NCBI RefSeq assembly: GCF_023065955.2
Contig: NW_026622874.1
Location: 23,741,772 to 23,805,771, forward strand
Direction of reading: 5' to 3'
From: Ursus arctos
Taxonomy: Eukaryota > Chordata > Mammalia > Carnivora > Ursidae
DNA length: 64,000 bases
The position numbers and the translations under genes were made by a program. Shown here one piece after another: positions 36,252-48,800 of this stretch (positions are counted from its first letter, which is position 1; each line of letters begins with the position of its first letter). The notes beneath the pieces are model-generated. The model saw nothing but the letters and a program-made list of their open reading frames with translations, made no database searches and was not told the origin of the DNA.

Positions 36252-37678
36252 AAGGTAACAGTAAATTCATAATACTCCAAAAATTTACTTTTGATAAAAG
36301 ACATTAGTAACTACTGCTATATATAACACATTCATTTCCAAGGAGTTGGATGTTAGAACACACAGAGCTAAACTTAACCCTGGTCACTGAAAAAAAATCA
36401 TCTTGTTTCTCTTTGTGTTTACAAGATCTTATTAGTCATCTTCAGAGTTCTCTAAGCACCGACTTCAGAAAAACAAAAACAGAAAAAAAAACCATCTTGG
36501 CTAGTGGATAGCCAAGATTAATCTTCATAGAAAAAATTAATTTGGCTTTAATATACTTAAGTAAGGATATGACCTCCTCAGAACCAAAAACCTCCCTTTT
36601 CTTCCTTTGTAAAGAAAAGTTTCAATGAGAGAATATAAGCTCACATAAACCACTGCAGTTCAATTTCTTATTCCGACACCTTACTCCTGAAGGAGACAGA
36701 AATATGAGACATAGCACGTGTGCACGTGTCATTCCTGAGCAAAAAGAGGAGTGAGGAGTCATAAACGTAACAACCCTTAACTAGCTGATCAGTTGGCAAT
36801 GGTGACTGAATCCACAGATAATTTCAAATTCTCATTTTGAAAAAGTTCTTTTAAGAGATAAAATATAAAGAGTAAAACTGATAAGAATTTCAAATATTTT
36901 CCTTTTGTCAATGAGCAGACTCAGTAGAGAAGAAACAAGGACAAAATCCTAGGTAACGGATAGACTGGATAGTCAGGTTTCCAATCACCAAGGGTTGACT
37001 GGCAATAAACTTTGTTACTAGGAAGCGCTCACCAGTGTCTGTTGGAAAGGAGACTAAATAGCCATATTACCGAGAAAGAAAAGAATAAATAAGGTATGGA
37101 GGGAGACAAGAGTGAAATTGTTGGGTCCTCCCCAAATCTTCCTTCACTGAAGAAATGTGCTGGCAGCATGACCAGGAAATAACAGTTAGCCCCTGGGTTC
37201 ACCATAGAGCGGACATTGGCCTTCACTTGCAGTCATTCAGGGTGCTGTGGGGGAGCCACGTTCTTCCTGTGGGGAAGCCATTCACTTCCTGTGGGGAAAG
37301 GGGAATGTGTCGTGCCCAGAGGAGAGCTCTTCTGTTCTTTAAGATTTTGAGCTTTGAAAAGTTCTATGTATAGCAAGAAATGGAAACTTGAGTTCATCTT
37401 TGGGGAGGGCCTTTTCTTTGTTCTGTGAAAAGCTACTCTAATGGGCCCTTGAGTGGTAAGAACTGAAGCAAGTCTTCACCTAATGCAGTGTTTTGGGGGG
37501 AAACTGACATCACAGTTAATCTGAAAGCAGATATTCTAGAATTAGACTGAGTAGCCAAGTGAGTTATAGTTGTGTGTGTTAATAGTTGTGTAAAGTTGAG
37601 TCATGTTGTAATTTGGCATTAAAGTAAGTGTACCAGCCAAAATGAAGTAGCTCAGTTGTCCTAGATTCCAAATGAATA
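36252..37678. other. Intergenic downstream of NPL
   Basis: AT-rich with no repeat recognised. It could include a longer NPL 3' UTR if a distal poly(A) site is used. Confidence 0.45.
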
Positions 37679-38068
37679 TTTATTAAAATGAAAGTACATT
37701 ATAGTGGTTTAAAATTTAAAAAAAATTTTAAATATGATTAAGAATCAGAAATCAAGATAATGGGAGCTCCTAAAGGCAGATGGAATGAATCATTATAATT
37801 TTCCTCTTGATTCCATTTCATCCATATAAGCAGAAATTTCTCCACAAAAATTTTGTGAAATATTGAATGACTCAGGGCTCATGACTCCTTTTAGAATTTT
37901 TGCTCCTTCACAAAATAAAACATTTTTAGGATCTTAGAAGGTATTTAAATACTTGTTGATTGGGGTGAGATTTCATTTGCTAGAAAAGAGTTTAGTCCAA
38001 GTTCATCTAAAAAGTCCTTGAGAAATGAAGGCACCATTCAAGGTACACACTGATTTGACAGAGAGGCA
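37679..38068 (-). other. NPL: NPL 3' untranslated region, minimal extent to first poly(A) signal
   Basis: The region downstream of the stop codon is AT-rich. The first canonical AATAAA on the minus strand lies at 37679-37684, about 385 bases after the stop. Cleavage would fall shortly below it, but the mature transcript may use a more distal site. No other canonical signal lies nearer the stop. Confidence 0.5.
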
Positions 38069-38253
38069 CTAGCTATAGGATTCCAAGTTTCCATCCTTTA
38101 AATCAGTGGAAGAAAGGAAACCCAGGCTCTTCAGCTTAGCTTTTGCATCATCAATAAACTCCCTGGAGGCTTTCTGCAGTGGAGGCCGGGGTGGGCCCAT
38201 TGGAATCCCAGAGACCAGAGTCATGATGGCTTTGGTCTGCGATACTCCAAAAC
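38069..38253 (-). CDS. NPL: NPL last coding exon (residues 260-320 and stop)
   Basis: This exon has 185 coding bases after a CCATCTAG acceptor. It encodes [20 protein letters not shown] and runs through [13 protein letters not shown] to the C terminus [11 protein letters not shown], followed by TAG. The human tail, from memory, ends NLEAGS, so the last residues differ. The helical C-terminal region is complete and of normal length. Confidence 0.97.
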
Positions 38254-39738
38254 CTAGATGGGAAAAATAAATAAGGAAATGTGACTGGGACCGCCCACTT
38301 TGCCACAAACATCCTAAAGAAGAGATTATATTCTAGAGACTTCTATAATAGGATAAGGTGGAAGTAAAAGAGGGGAACATTTCTTATCACTATGGCAGAC
38401 TGAGCAGACATAGGAAATCTCTCTTCCTGCCTCAAACATATAGAAGAGGTGGAAAATTTTTAACAAATTGACAAACTAAAACAAAACAAAGTAAGACTTG
38501 AAGTCAACCTCAAAAGCAAGAAGGAGGGACCAAAGGTACCAGGAATAAAGAGGTCAGTGTGGTGAGTTGCTAAAGCCAAGTGGTCCATGAGTATAATCTG
38601 AATCAATGACAGAATTTAGTTCAATCACATCTAAGAAGTCCCTGAGAAATGCACTACTTAAGATGCTGCTGTTTTAGGGCTCGTGTTATAAAGCTGGGGC
38701 AGGAATGCAAGATGAAGGCTTGGGTCTATGCAAAGCAGGGGGCTGAAATTAAATGCCCTGTGTAAAACTGGTAGTCAGCCTTCTATGAAAGGCAATAGGA
38801 GAAAACCTGGCCTGCTGGCCTGGGGATAGAGGCACAGAAGCTTGACTTCTGCCAGACTGTGGATGGAAAAAGATCATATGAAAGAAATCGCAAGCCTGTG
38901 CCATCTATGAATGCTGGGCCCTTATTTGCATCAGGCACTTGGTGTAAAAACTGGACTAAGAAATTAACCTAAAAACTGGTTAGAACTGGTGAAACTCTAG
39001 TGTCCAACAGAGGCAAATGTAAAACCACTTGTTAGGACACCTTATAACCTAGAGCACGATGGATTCTCCAGAAAACAACAGTTTCTGAAGACAAGTTCAA
39101 AGTTAAAAATGACAAAAACACACGAGAAAAAGAAGCTGCACAAGAGCTAGCAAACGCACAACTGACAAATCCCACATCCTGAGAATAGATGATACAGAAT
39201 TCTGAAAAAGACCTCACAGAGATGACAGGAGGAATAGAAGCCATAGGCTAAATGAAGGGCATATAAATAAAGAAGAGGAGAATCTGGAAAAAGAAATACT
39301 AGAAATGAAAAAATATATATTCAGTGAAATGAAAGCGTAGAAAACAGAGCTGAAGATAGAGTGTTGAAGGTAGATCTAAGGGAACACTACAGCACAAAGA
39401 GAAAGGTATTTGTTTTAACTGGCTGTGGCTTTTGGATTCAAGGCGTGAGAAGTAACTTTCTTTTGCTAAGCTAACTAATAGTAACAATTGAGCATCTGGA
39501 AGGAAAATACTAGCATGACCAAAAATACACGGTATAGTTTGATGCATGCGAAATGGCCCTTCCAGACTTATTACAAATGGCAGAATAGAGAGCTACCCTC
39601 ACAATAAGACTACAAGTTTATTACGATAAGTCTCTCCTTGCCTAAACCATGAAAGCTCCAACCTGCCAAAGAAGTCTGAAATGGTTTCTTTAAAGATATG
39701 TTCTTTTAAATCATAAAAATTATCTTGAAGAGTCTACT

Positions 39739-39800
<62 letters not shown>

Positions 39801-42800
39801 GTCATCTATCTATGGGGGGGCAGAGAGAGAATCTTAAGCAGACTCTAGGCCCAACATGGAGCCCAACACAAGACTCGATCTCTTGACACTGAGATCATGA
39901 CCGAAGCTGAAATCAAGTTGGATCCTTAAACAACTGAGCCACCCTGGCTCCCCGAGTCCACTTTAAAAATGCAGATATTTTGGCAAAAGAGTAAATTCTT
40001 TCAGCTAATATCTTAGAACTATATTTGGCAAAAATGTTGCCGTCTCACTGCTGGTATACAGAATGATCTTTTATATACACAGGTAAACTTTTAGTTGTAA
40101 TTTTAATAGTTCAATATTTATTTAAATGCACCTTAGGAACATACATAACTATCATATCAAACCCACAATTTTGTGAAAAGTATTGCTTAGGACAAGGGAA
40201 TAATAATAGGTAATTAATGATACTTGCGGCACGTAAATATGACAGAAATCATGAGAGTGAAAAGCAGATGGGAAACAGTGTCTTGGAAGGATTAAGAGAG
40301 CTAGCAGAGAACCCTGCAAGAATTCGGGCCATACCACATAATAGGTGCTTGGGGCTCGGGAGGAGTTGCCAGGATAAGGCAGAAAGGCTCTGAAAGGCAG
40401 GTGGGAGGTCTGCCAAGAATAAACCTAAAACTTTTTCTGGACTTGACCCAGGTTCTCAGGAAGGGCCAATCTCCTTAGAAGTGGAGTGAATGGTGGCATT
40501 TGTCATTTGTGATGGGATAATATTTAGGAGACTCTGAGAAGGTTTCTCTATGCAAATTCACTATTATTTCCCTCAAATTTTACTTTGTCATATTATCCAA
40601 ACCTTCATCCATTTGAGCTTACTTATGTTAATAAACTCTTTTTACATTGCAAATACTCTTGGTAGAGCTGTCAGTCATTCACAATTTAGTAAGATCTATA
40701 TTCAGACTGCCTTCCTCTAAGCACTCAGGCTGAAATCAGCCACAGATTTTTAATGAGCAGAGGCAAGTGCGGAGAGCGAGTGCTGAGAAGGATCAAAAGA
40801 TGGTGTGCAGAGTGGGGAGGCGAGTAAAGTGCTAAGATGGAGGAACGAGATTCGTTGAAGGGTGCCAACTAGATTTACTTCAGCACATTATAGGGTTGGC
40901 CCTGAAGCTAGTATTGGAAATAAAACTCTGCTTGCAACAGAACATTAAAAGGTGTCTTTGTTGAACCCTCACGGAAAGTGACGGTGTACCATTTCCTTAA
41001 AACTCACAGCAGGCAAAGCACAAAACTTACCGAGTTTGAGCACAAAGTTGATAAATCTCTGAATACAAAACTGGAAAGGAGAAAAAAACAAATCTACAGT
41101 CAGTATTACTAAGCTGTGATAACAATTTAGAAATTTTGGAGGTCAAAGGACAGAAACCCCAAATGAAAAAGCCCACACACCTTAGTTTTCCGAAGGCCTG
41201 TCAGAGTGGAGAAAAACAGCCAAGGGAGGATGGGTGAGATCCATCCGGTATGAGGAAAGATCTTTTCATACATGTAAGCTTTATAAAAAGGGGCCATGCA
41301 GAAAAGAAGTGCCAAAGACAGAATTGCACAATAGAGTTAAGATGGGGGTAGGCACCCTTTATCCATCTAGCTGACCTTTACCATCTAAACTTATCAGATA
41401 GTGTGGTTGTTTTCAAACTGGGGTACGCTAACTTCTGGGGTACTCTCTAAGATATCTAGGGGGCACTTAGCAAGGCTAAGATTTATGGGAATAAAAAATT
41501 TCTAGATCCTAACTTCTGTAAGTGCTATTTTCTAAAACTGATGAGACTAAGGATTTGCATGGAGGTACAGGTCGTTCTTTTAGATTTCCTTTTCCTAAGT
41601 GCTTCTTTTCCCACTTTTGAAAAAAAATAGACATATCTCCTATATCACTGCCTTGGGACACCTCTGGGAACCAAATAAAGGAGCAGATCAAAATATTGGT
41701 ATTGGCATCGACAAAGTGACAAAGCGGTTCCTCTCATTAATGGGTAACACGTCCTCCAAAAAATCACAGGGCTTTCAACTTTTTGCTTTCAACATTGCTT
41801 TCAATGTTGCTACTGAGGCTGTCAGCTGAAAATCACTAAAGCATTCTGCGATTTTTAACACAACTCAAAAAAACTGTTCAAAGAATTGAGTGACATTGCT
41901 GTAACAAAATTTCTTCTATTCTTACTACAAATTCATAGGAACAGGGTTTCATAGCATTTATTTCTCTAAAAATAAACAACAGAAATAGTACCGATGCTGA
42001 AATTTAACTCATCCTAGCATTAAGTAATATTTATCCATGAAATCATGAACTAATGCATAAAAACAGACTCCCATCCATTTCATTAAGAGATGCATTTTTA
42101 ATAACATTTTACTCCTATGTTGTTTTAACCAATTATATACAGTCTGGTAACAAAAAACTCAGTGTAGAATGAAATTTTAACACCCAGAGCCTTAAAACCA
42201 TATATGTGTATGTTCTTTTTCCCCCTCACACACAAGCTGTAGTACATTACATTCACAACTCTTTGTATACTTAATAGATCATGGAATCTTTCCAGATCCG
42301 TACATAGAAAATGATCTCACCCTTTTAAGGGCTGCATATAATTCCATTGCATAACGCAAACATAATGTTTTTAACCATTTCCTTATGGATGGGTATGTGG
42401 GTTGTTTCTGTCTTTTGCTCTTATGAACGTAGTATGGAACATCTCTGTACATGTGTCATTTCGCTTATGTAAATACAACAGATGGTATTTAAGTCCATGA
42501 GAATGAATAAATTCTGCCCCGACCTTTTGCTGGCCTGCTTCTTCACTTAACTGCAAATTCCTTTAAGCAGAGACCAGCTTGACTGAAGTTACGCACTTGG
42601 CTCAGCCCTCGGCATACGAATAAAGGAGTCAATGAGACCCACTCACACTAGCCTTCTGTAAGGAAAGCCAGAGAATGTGGTAAACTACATTCCTTACCAA
42701 TACCATTTTGAGGGGGATGACTTATTTGAGTGGGACTCATGGGGGGAAGAGATGGAAACTGGACTAGTCAATAAAAGAAGTTGCTGAACGAAAGGGCTCC

Positions 42801-45800
42801 TCTCACGGCTGTGTTACTGTCTACTCTGTCCTGTGGTTGTCCTGTCCTACAACTCAGAACAGGTTGGAAGTTTCAGAAATAATTTTCCCTGGGAACCTAA
42901 CTTATTGGGACTGAGCACCTGCTCCGATCTTGCTTATGCCTTTCACTCCCACTTATTTCCGTGGGGTACTCCACTCAGTTACTTTTACTATCTTGAAAAT
43001 CCCTGTGCCTCTTGGTGTCCCAAAAGTCCTTCTCTTACTGTGGCTATGCTGTTTCTTTCCACCTCATTCCCTTTACCTCATGCACACGTATTACCCAGCT
43101 GCAAGACTGGTTCTGCCCTTCGTGAGGCTCTTCATTCTCTGGACAGCTAGCCTGCCCTCAGTGTAACATTAATGGCAGCCAGCCACCATTTCCCCTCGGG
43201 TCTCCCCTGTAACACACCAGCTCCCGCAGCTTTTCTCTTCCTCTTTCCAAGCTAGTGTCGCCTTTTAGATCACTCACTTGGCTCTTGTTTCTGCCTGGTA
43301 GATGCCTCCAGTTCCCAGCACATGGCAGGTGAAGATGACTGACCTGCTCTGACTCTGGATTAAGTCTCCCCATTTTGGGTTACCAGCTTCACAGCTTCTT
43401 CATATTCTCTGGAGACTTGGCTGTGAAGTCCTCAAGGGAATGGCATGTGGTCATTTCCCCAGAAATCTCTATTATTTTATAGTCACAAAAATACTTTGAA
43501 CATAGAGTAAAAATAAGATCATTTCTAGGAGGAACACAGAGAGAGGTCATTCCCCTATGGGGCCTGTCCTGATTAGACATGGTGGGGACACAGACAATCG
43601 GGACAGGTTTGGCTTTAAACAAGAACAGGTAAGAGCAGGAGGAAAGTAAAGAAAGAGGCAGCGAGGCAATTTTAACGAGGGCAGGTATGCTAGGAGTGCT
43701 GATGAGAGAGAATAAGAATTATCCAGCAGGAAAGAAAAGTTAACCTGATGGTTCAGGGCTGAAGAGAAGTCCTTTCGCTCGAAAGCCTCCAACATCTGGT
43801 TTGTCTTTTTTCCCAGGTAGTTATAGGTACTGGAAAGAAAATGGTACACACTGTAGGATCAGTAACTCAGCGGGAGAGGTCTAGATCTTCAAATCCCTTT
43901 GATGCCCTAAAAGGGAAAAATATACCAGGCCTTCCAGAAGTCTGTTTTTTGGCCCTAATCTATTAGAGATCAGGTGTTTTCACTTCTGAGTTATCCAGCA
44001 ACAGTAAGCCGTGCCAAGAGGAGGCACAGAATACCAAAGGGGATAAAGAAAAGAAAGAAAAGTCAGAAAAGGATAAAGTTATAAAAAAGGGAAAAGAGCT
44101 AGAGATGGAGGTGTATTTGGTAGGGACTGACTGAGGCCAACACCTGCCCCAGGGCACATGTGCAGGCACAAAGCTAGAGTCTAATTGTGGATAAAATGTA
44201 GTATCCGAGGTGAGGCCTAAAAGCCTTATGCTGAGGAACTGGGTGAATCCCAGGGCAAATCCCAGCAGATTATCTGAATTCTGTGCCAATTTATATATTA
44301 CCTGTAATATATATGCTTCTACAATTTATGTTACCTAGAGACTACTTTCTAATAATAATATTAGTGAAGATGGTAAAATGAGAGAGCATTTATTGTCCAT
44401 TGTGTTCCATAAGTCATATCTAATCCTCTTAAAGTGCTGGCTTCTGTTTGGTTGTGAAGAAACTATGACTTAAGGAAGGCTTCACAATTGTGGCAAAGGC
44501 TTTCATCACTTCATGCCACCATCTCCTACAATTCAGCAAAAATGAAAGTGAGAATAAGTTATTTGATCTGATAAAATGTGGACTTAAAAAAAAAAAACTC
44601 CAACCCTCCCAGTAAAGACAAATACCTCAGGCTAATCACTGAATTCTTAGAGAAATCAGCAAGGTGCAAGTTTACAGAAATTCTCAACAAGGATGTTTCC
44701 CCAGTTTCTAGCAATTTCTCAAATAGTAAGTCAGTCTCAGAAAAATATATTTATCTTGATGTACCAAGAACGGAATGTTGTTGGTATTTCATATATGGAG
44801 ACCCTCGAGTGAACAGCAAGGGATTCCAAGAATGTGAAGTTCCCATTATCTTCTGGTAATAAAGTAAGGAAAACTAAAATATGATAGCTGAGATAAGTCA
44901 GTTACCGACGTGAAACACTCCTGAGTCACAATATGTCTGAGGAGTTTCAGAATACTAAAATTCAAATCCCAGGAGTCTTAGGCATATTTACTTAGGAATG
45001 TAATTATAATTAAGAAGAAATAAAGTCTAACGAAATGTACTTTGCTTACAGATTATGTTGACAGAATTAAAATGTCCTGTCTGGAGGCCAAAAAACAAAA
45101 GTCAAGAAAGTAAGAATTTCTGGGAGAAGAAAAAGAAGAATTTCGGGTCAGCAGATCCAGGCATTCAGGTTCCCGTGGTAGAAATGTCCCTGTAGTGACA
45201 GTGGATGTCGCAGGCCATCCTGGGTGGTGAATAAGCCACTGAGATTATCCAATTTACTAATTCTTCATCAAAGCCATGCTCACCAAGACATGTTATCAAC
45301 ATTCTTTGCCTCTCCTACACTTTTCCCATTGAGAGCAAATGCATCTTCAGTTACCATGAATATTTCCCTCAATCCCTTGCAGGCACGTTTCTAATGAATT
45401 AGGTAAACATGTGCAGTGGACATACTAATCGGATTGCCTGCCTTCCCTAAGCCTCTGCTGAGTAGGCGTCAGGCCACATAATTCTACTTTTCTGGCTGCA
45501 GCTGATTGGACTTAGGTGAGCCGAACAGGCAGGGCTGTCTAGTGATATCCTGAGGTGCCATGACCGGGCAGCCACGATTGGCCATGGCACGCTGAAGCAT
45601 GGAGAGCGCACCTGGAGAGCAAGAGAGGGAAAGAGAGGTGTGCAGAGACACGCAGGGGTGAGAGTCTCCAGGACCACAGATGAACCATCTGTCCTGGCTG
45701 TTGAGAGCTTTGCAGTCCTAGGTTCTCATCTTCTCTGAGGCCTGGCTACACTTCCTCCTCTTGAGTTTTACCCAACTTCCCAGTAGTTTATAATGATGTA

Positions 45801-48800
45801 TCTTATTCCACATTAGCTATTTTCAGTGGGTTTCTGTTATTAGTGACTAAGTAATTTCTGACATTCTGTGCATGCTCTTAGCTCAGGCACCTCACCTCTA
45901 ATTGCAACAGATGCTTCTAATAACAGTGACGGAGTTGCTAACAAGCTGCTAAGCTCTACTTAATTCCTTTTTACTGCGGGAGAGAAAAGGCAGCTTTTAT
46001 TAGAAAAGGTGTCCATGCAAGAAGTATAACCACATAGGTAGCGAATGCCTCCATGGGGGGACTTTACATTTATAACTGTGGGGAAAATGAGTCAGGCTTA
46101 CCTGCCCACTGCTCCAGTTGCTCCCATCACCAGGGCGCTCAATAGTTGCTAAGCAAAAACAGACACAGAGCATGCACTTTTAAGAAAAAGAGTAAGAGAA
46201 AAGATGCTGCTATCCAAACAGCTTTACAAATTGTTCTGGAGGGCAAGTAACCTGCTGGGACAGGCCAGTGGGTGACTCACCTCATCCACCCCAAAAAGGA
46301 AAGCAAACTGTCGCTGGCGATTCTGATCAACACACTGCCCGAAGTCTAAGAGATCGGTATCACTGAACTTCAGCCCTTGGAAGGTGGGGATCTTATCCTG
46401 AATCCCGTCCAACAATTCCTCAGCACGAACTGCTCGAAACAGAAAATGCCTCACGAATCTGCACAGCTCCAGAAAATGTCAAGTCCCGTCCTGTAGAGGC
46501 CCTCACATCTGCGCTCAGTGCCAGGGGCTGTTCTCAGCTGGACGTCACTTGCCCTCACTTAGTAGTTCCTATGTACTTGTCAAGTTTCAGCCCCCACGCC
46601 TCCACTCCCCGAAGACAATAGATGAATCTTTCCAAAGCACAACTTCTATTTTTTTTTTCTTTTAAGTAGGAAGGAATAAAATCTGAAAAATAATCTCCTA
46701 AGAAATCTCATCTAATGCTTCTGGAGAAGCATAGTAACAATAAAAGAAAAGCCAAAAGAAAAGTGAGGAGGGATCAGAGCACCTTCCTATGTGCCAGGCG
46801 CTGAGAATACAGTGGAGTACAAGGCAGACGGTCTTTGTCCTTACGGGGCTTATAGGCTTGCGTCTTCTCATATAAGAAGTGGGTGTGTGGGGGACAGACC
46901 CAAGGTGTCTGCTAGAAATGCATCTTTCACACTTAAAAACTTTCATTATAAGGTAGTGTCAATGATTGATAAGAGTGACTTATTTTTGATAAGATTGACT
47001 TATTGTACAGACAACTGGAACCATCTGGTCAACAGTTTTATGCTTTTGTGACACGGAGTGGAGCGCGATGGAGTGGGAGTTCCTTAGCGAAACAGGGTAA
47101 GATGTGAGAGATGGAGGGAAAGACACATTGAAAGAAGCAATACTTACTCTTTACCCCTGTCAGGGCTGGAATGTGATAGTAATAAAATGGCAGTGCTGGG
47201 GCGGCGGCAGCCACCTCCTTTAGGAAATTAATCAAGACATCTGAAAGAACAGCAGGGAAAGCCATGGTGCGAACAAGTATAAAACACCGGCTTTCCCTGG
47301 TGTAAAAAAAAAAAAAAAAATTAACCATCTATTGAAATGCAACCATCCCTCTCAGAAGCTGAAAATTCTCAATCACTCTTACCATCCCTAAGATTGTTAC
47401 TGCAACGTCTTTGCAACCTACTTCATTCAAAGGTTTACTTTCCTTTCCGTAGAAAAGCCAAAATAAGACGATCACTTTCCTGCTGTATTAAAATACTATT
47501 AAACAACTGATGCAAACCTTCCCAAATATTAACAGTAGCTCATGAAATACTCTTATCAAAGCCAGAAGCCTGTTGGTAGGACTCTTGTACTCTTACGCTA
47601 CAAGGGTCAGTGAACAAGGAATTTGCATTAGGATCAGAATCGTCAAGTTGTAACAGAAAATTCTACAACAAAAAGGTAAACATTTGCTCAAAGAGGGAAG
47701 TTACAAGAATAGTGGCATATCTCACAATAGATCAACCAGAGGTTGGCACTTTTCCCATTTTGGGAGAAATCCAGATCTAGCAGAAGAGAATCCATTCTAG
47801 TTTATTGAGGATTTGCAATTTCCTGCATCATCCTCTATGAGCTTTCACTGCGACACTGCTGCAGAGGAGAAATAAATCCAGCAGACTTGCTTACACTGGA
47901 TACTGGGAGAGAGAATCTTATGTACTTCATCTGAACACTGTGATGCTGTACTCTGTCCATGATAAATATTTGACAAAATTATTATGTATAACTCATGATC
48001 TTTCCTTTGTCTTTTGAGAAACATATTCATGTAAAATTTTTATAATCATGTGAAAAAAACTTTTAAAATGTTCATTCTCAATTCCCAAAATGGCAGCATT
48101 TAAATTACTTATCCTATATTAACAATTATTTTCTCTCTACCAATAATAGATGATATTTCATGATAATTTTGACCCACTTACATTTAGCTAAGAATTTATT
48201 TAATCATGCATGCAATCATGGATTGTCTGTTTTCAATCCTTCCAAAATCTGTATTTCTTTGTTTGCTAATCAGAAGGATTAAAAAGACTCGGTAGACTTG
48301 GAAACCACAAATAGGTTCCGTAGAGAAAGCAGAGAAGAAGGAGAAAGCAATTAACTTGGTATTTTGGAAGATAATGGATCTTTCTCTGAAATCTCCCTCA
48401 AATTCATTACTTACTCAACCCTGAATTGAACATGTAGTGTCAAGATGCCCATCACCTATATTCCTCTTTTTTTGAGAAAAATGATCCCATGCGTTGCCAT
48501 GTGACTCTGATACCCTACACAACCGACTGGACTAGGAGTGGACACCTGACTCAAACCTGTAGGTTTGACCTGGGTTTTGGTGGACGATGACCCAATCAGA
48601 TTACTTGGCAAAAGAGTTGAAGCCCTTCTTAAAGGAGACTTTTCTTTTATGGATCCAGGGAGACCAAACATTCTGGACAGGTGTCATACCGCTGCAGCTT
48701 CAGGCCATCAGTCCACACAACTTTACTTTCAGGAGTTCAGTGTGACCATTTTGAATGAAGGCAAAAAGAAGTGGACCACGTGAGGCACTGTGTGTTTAGA

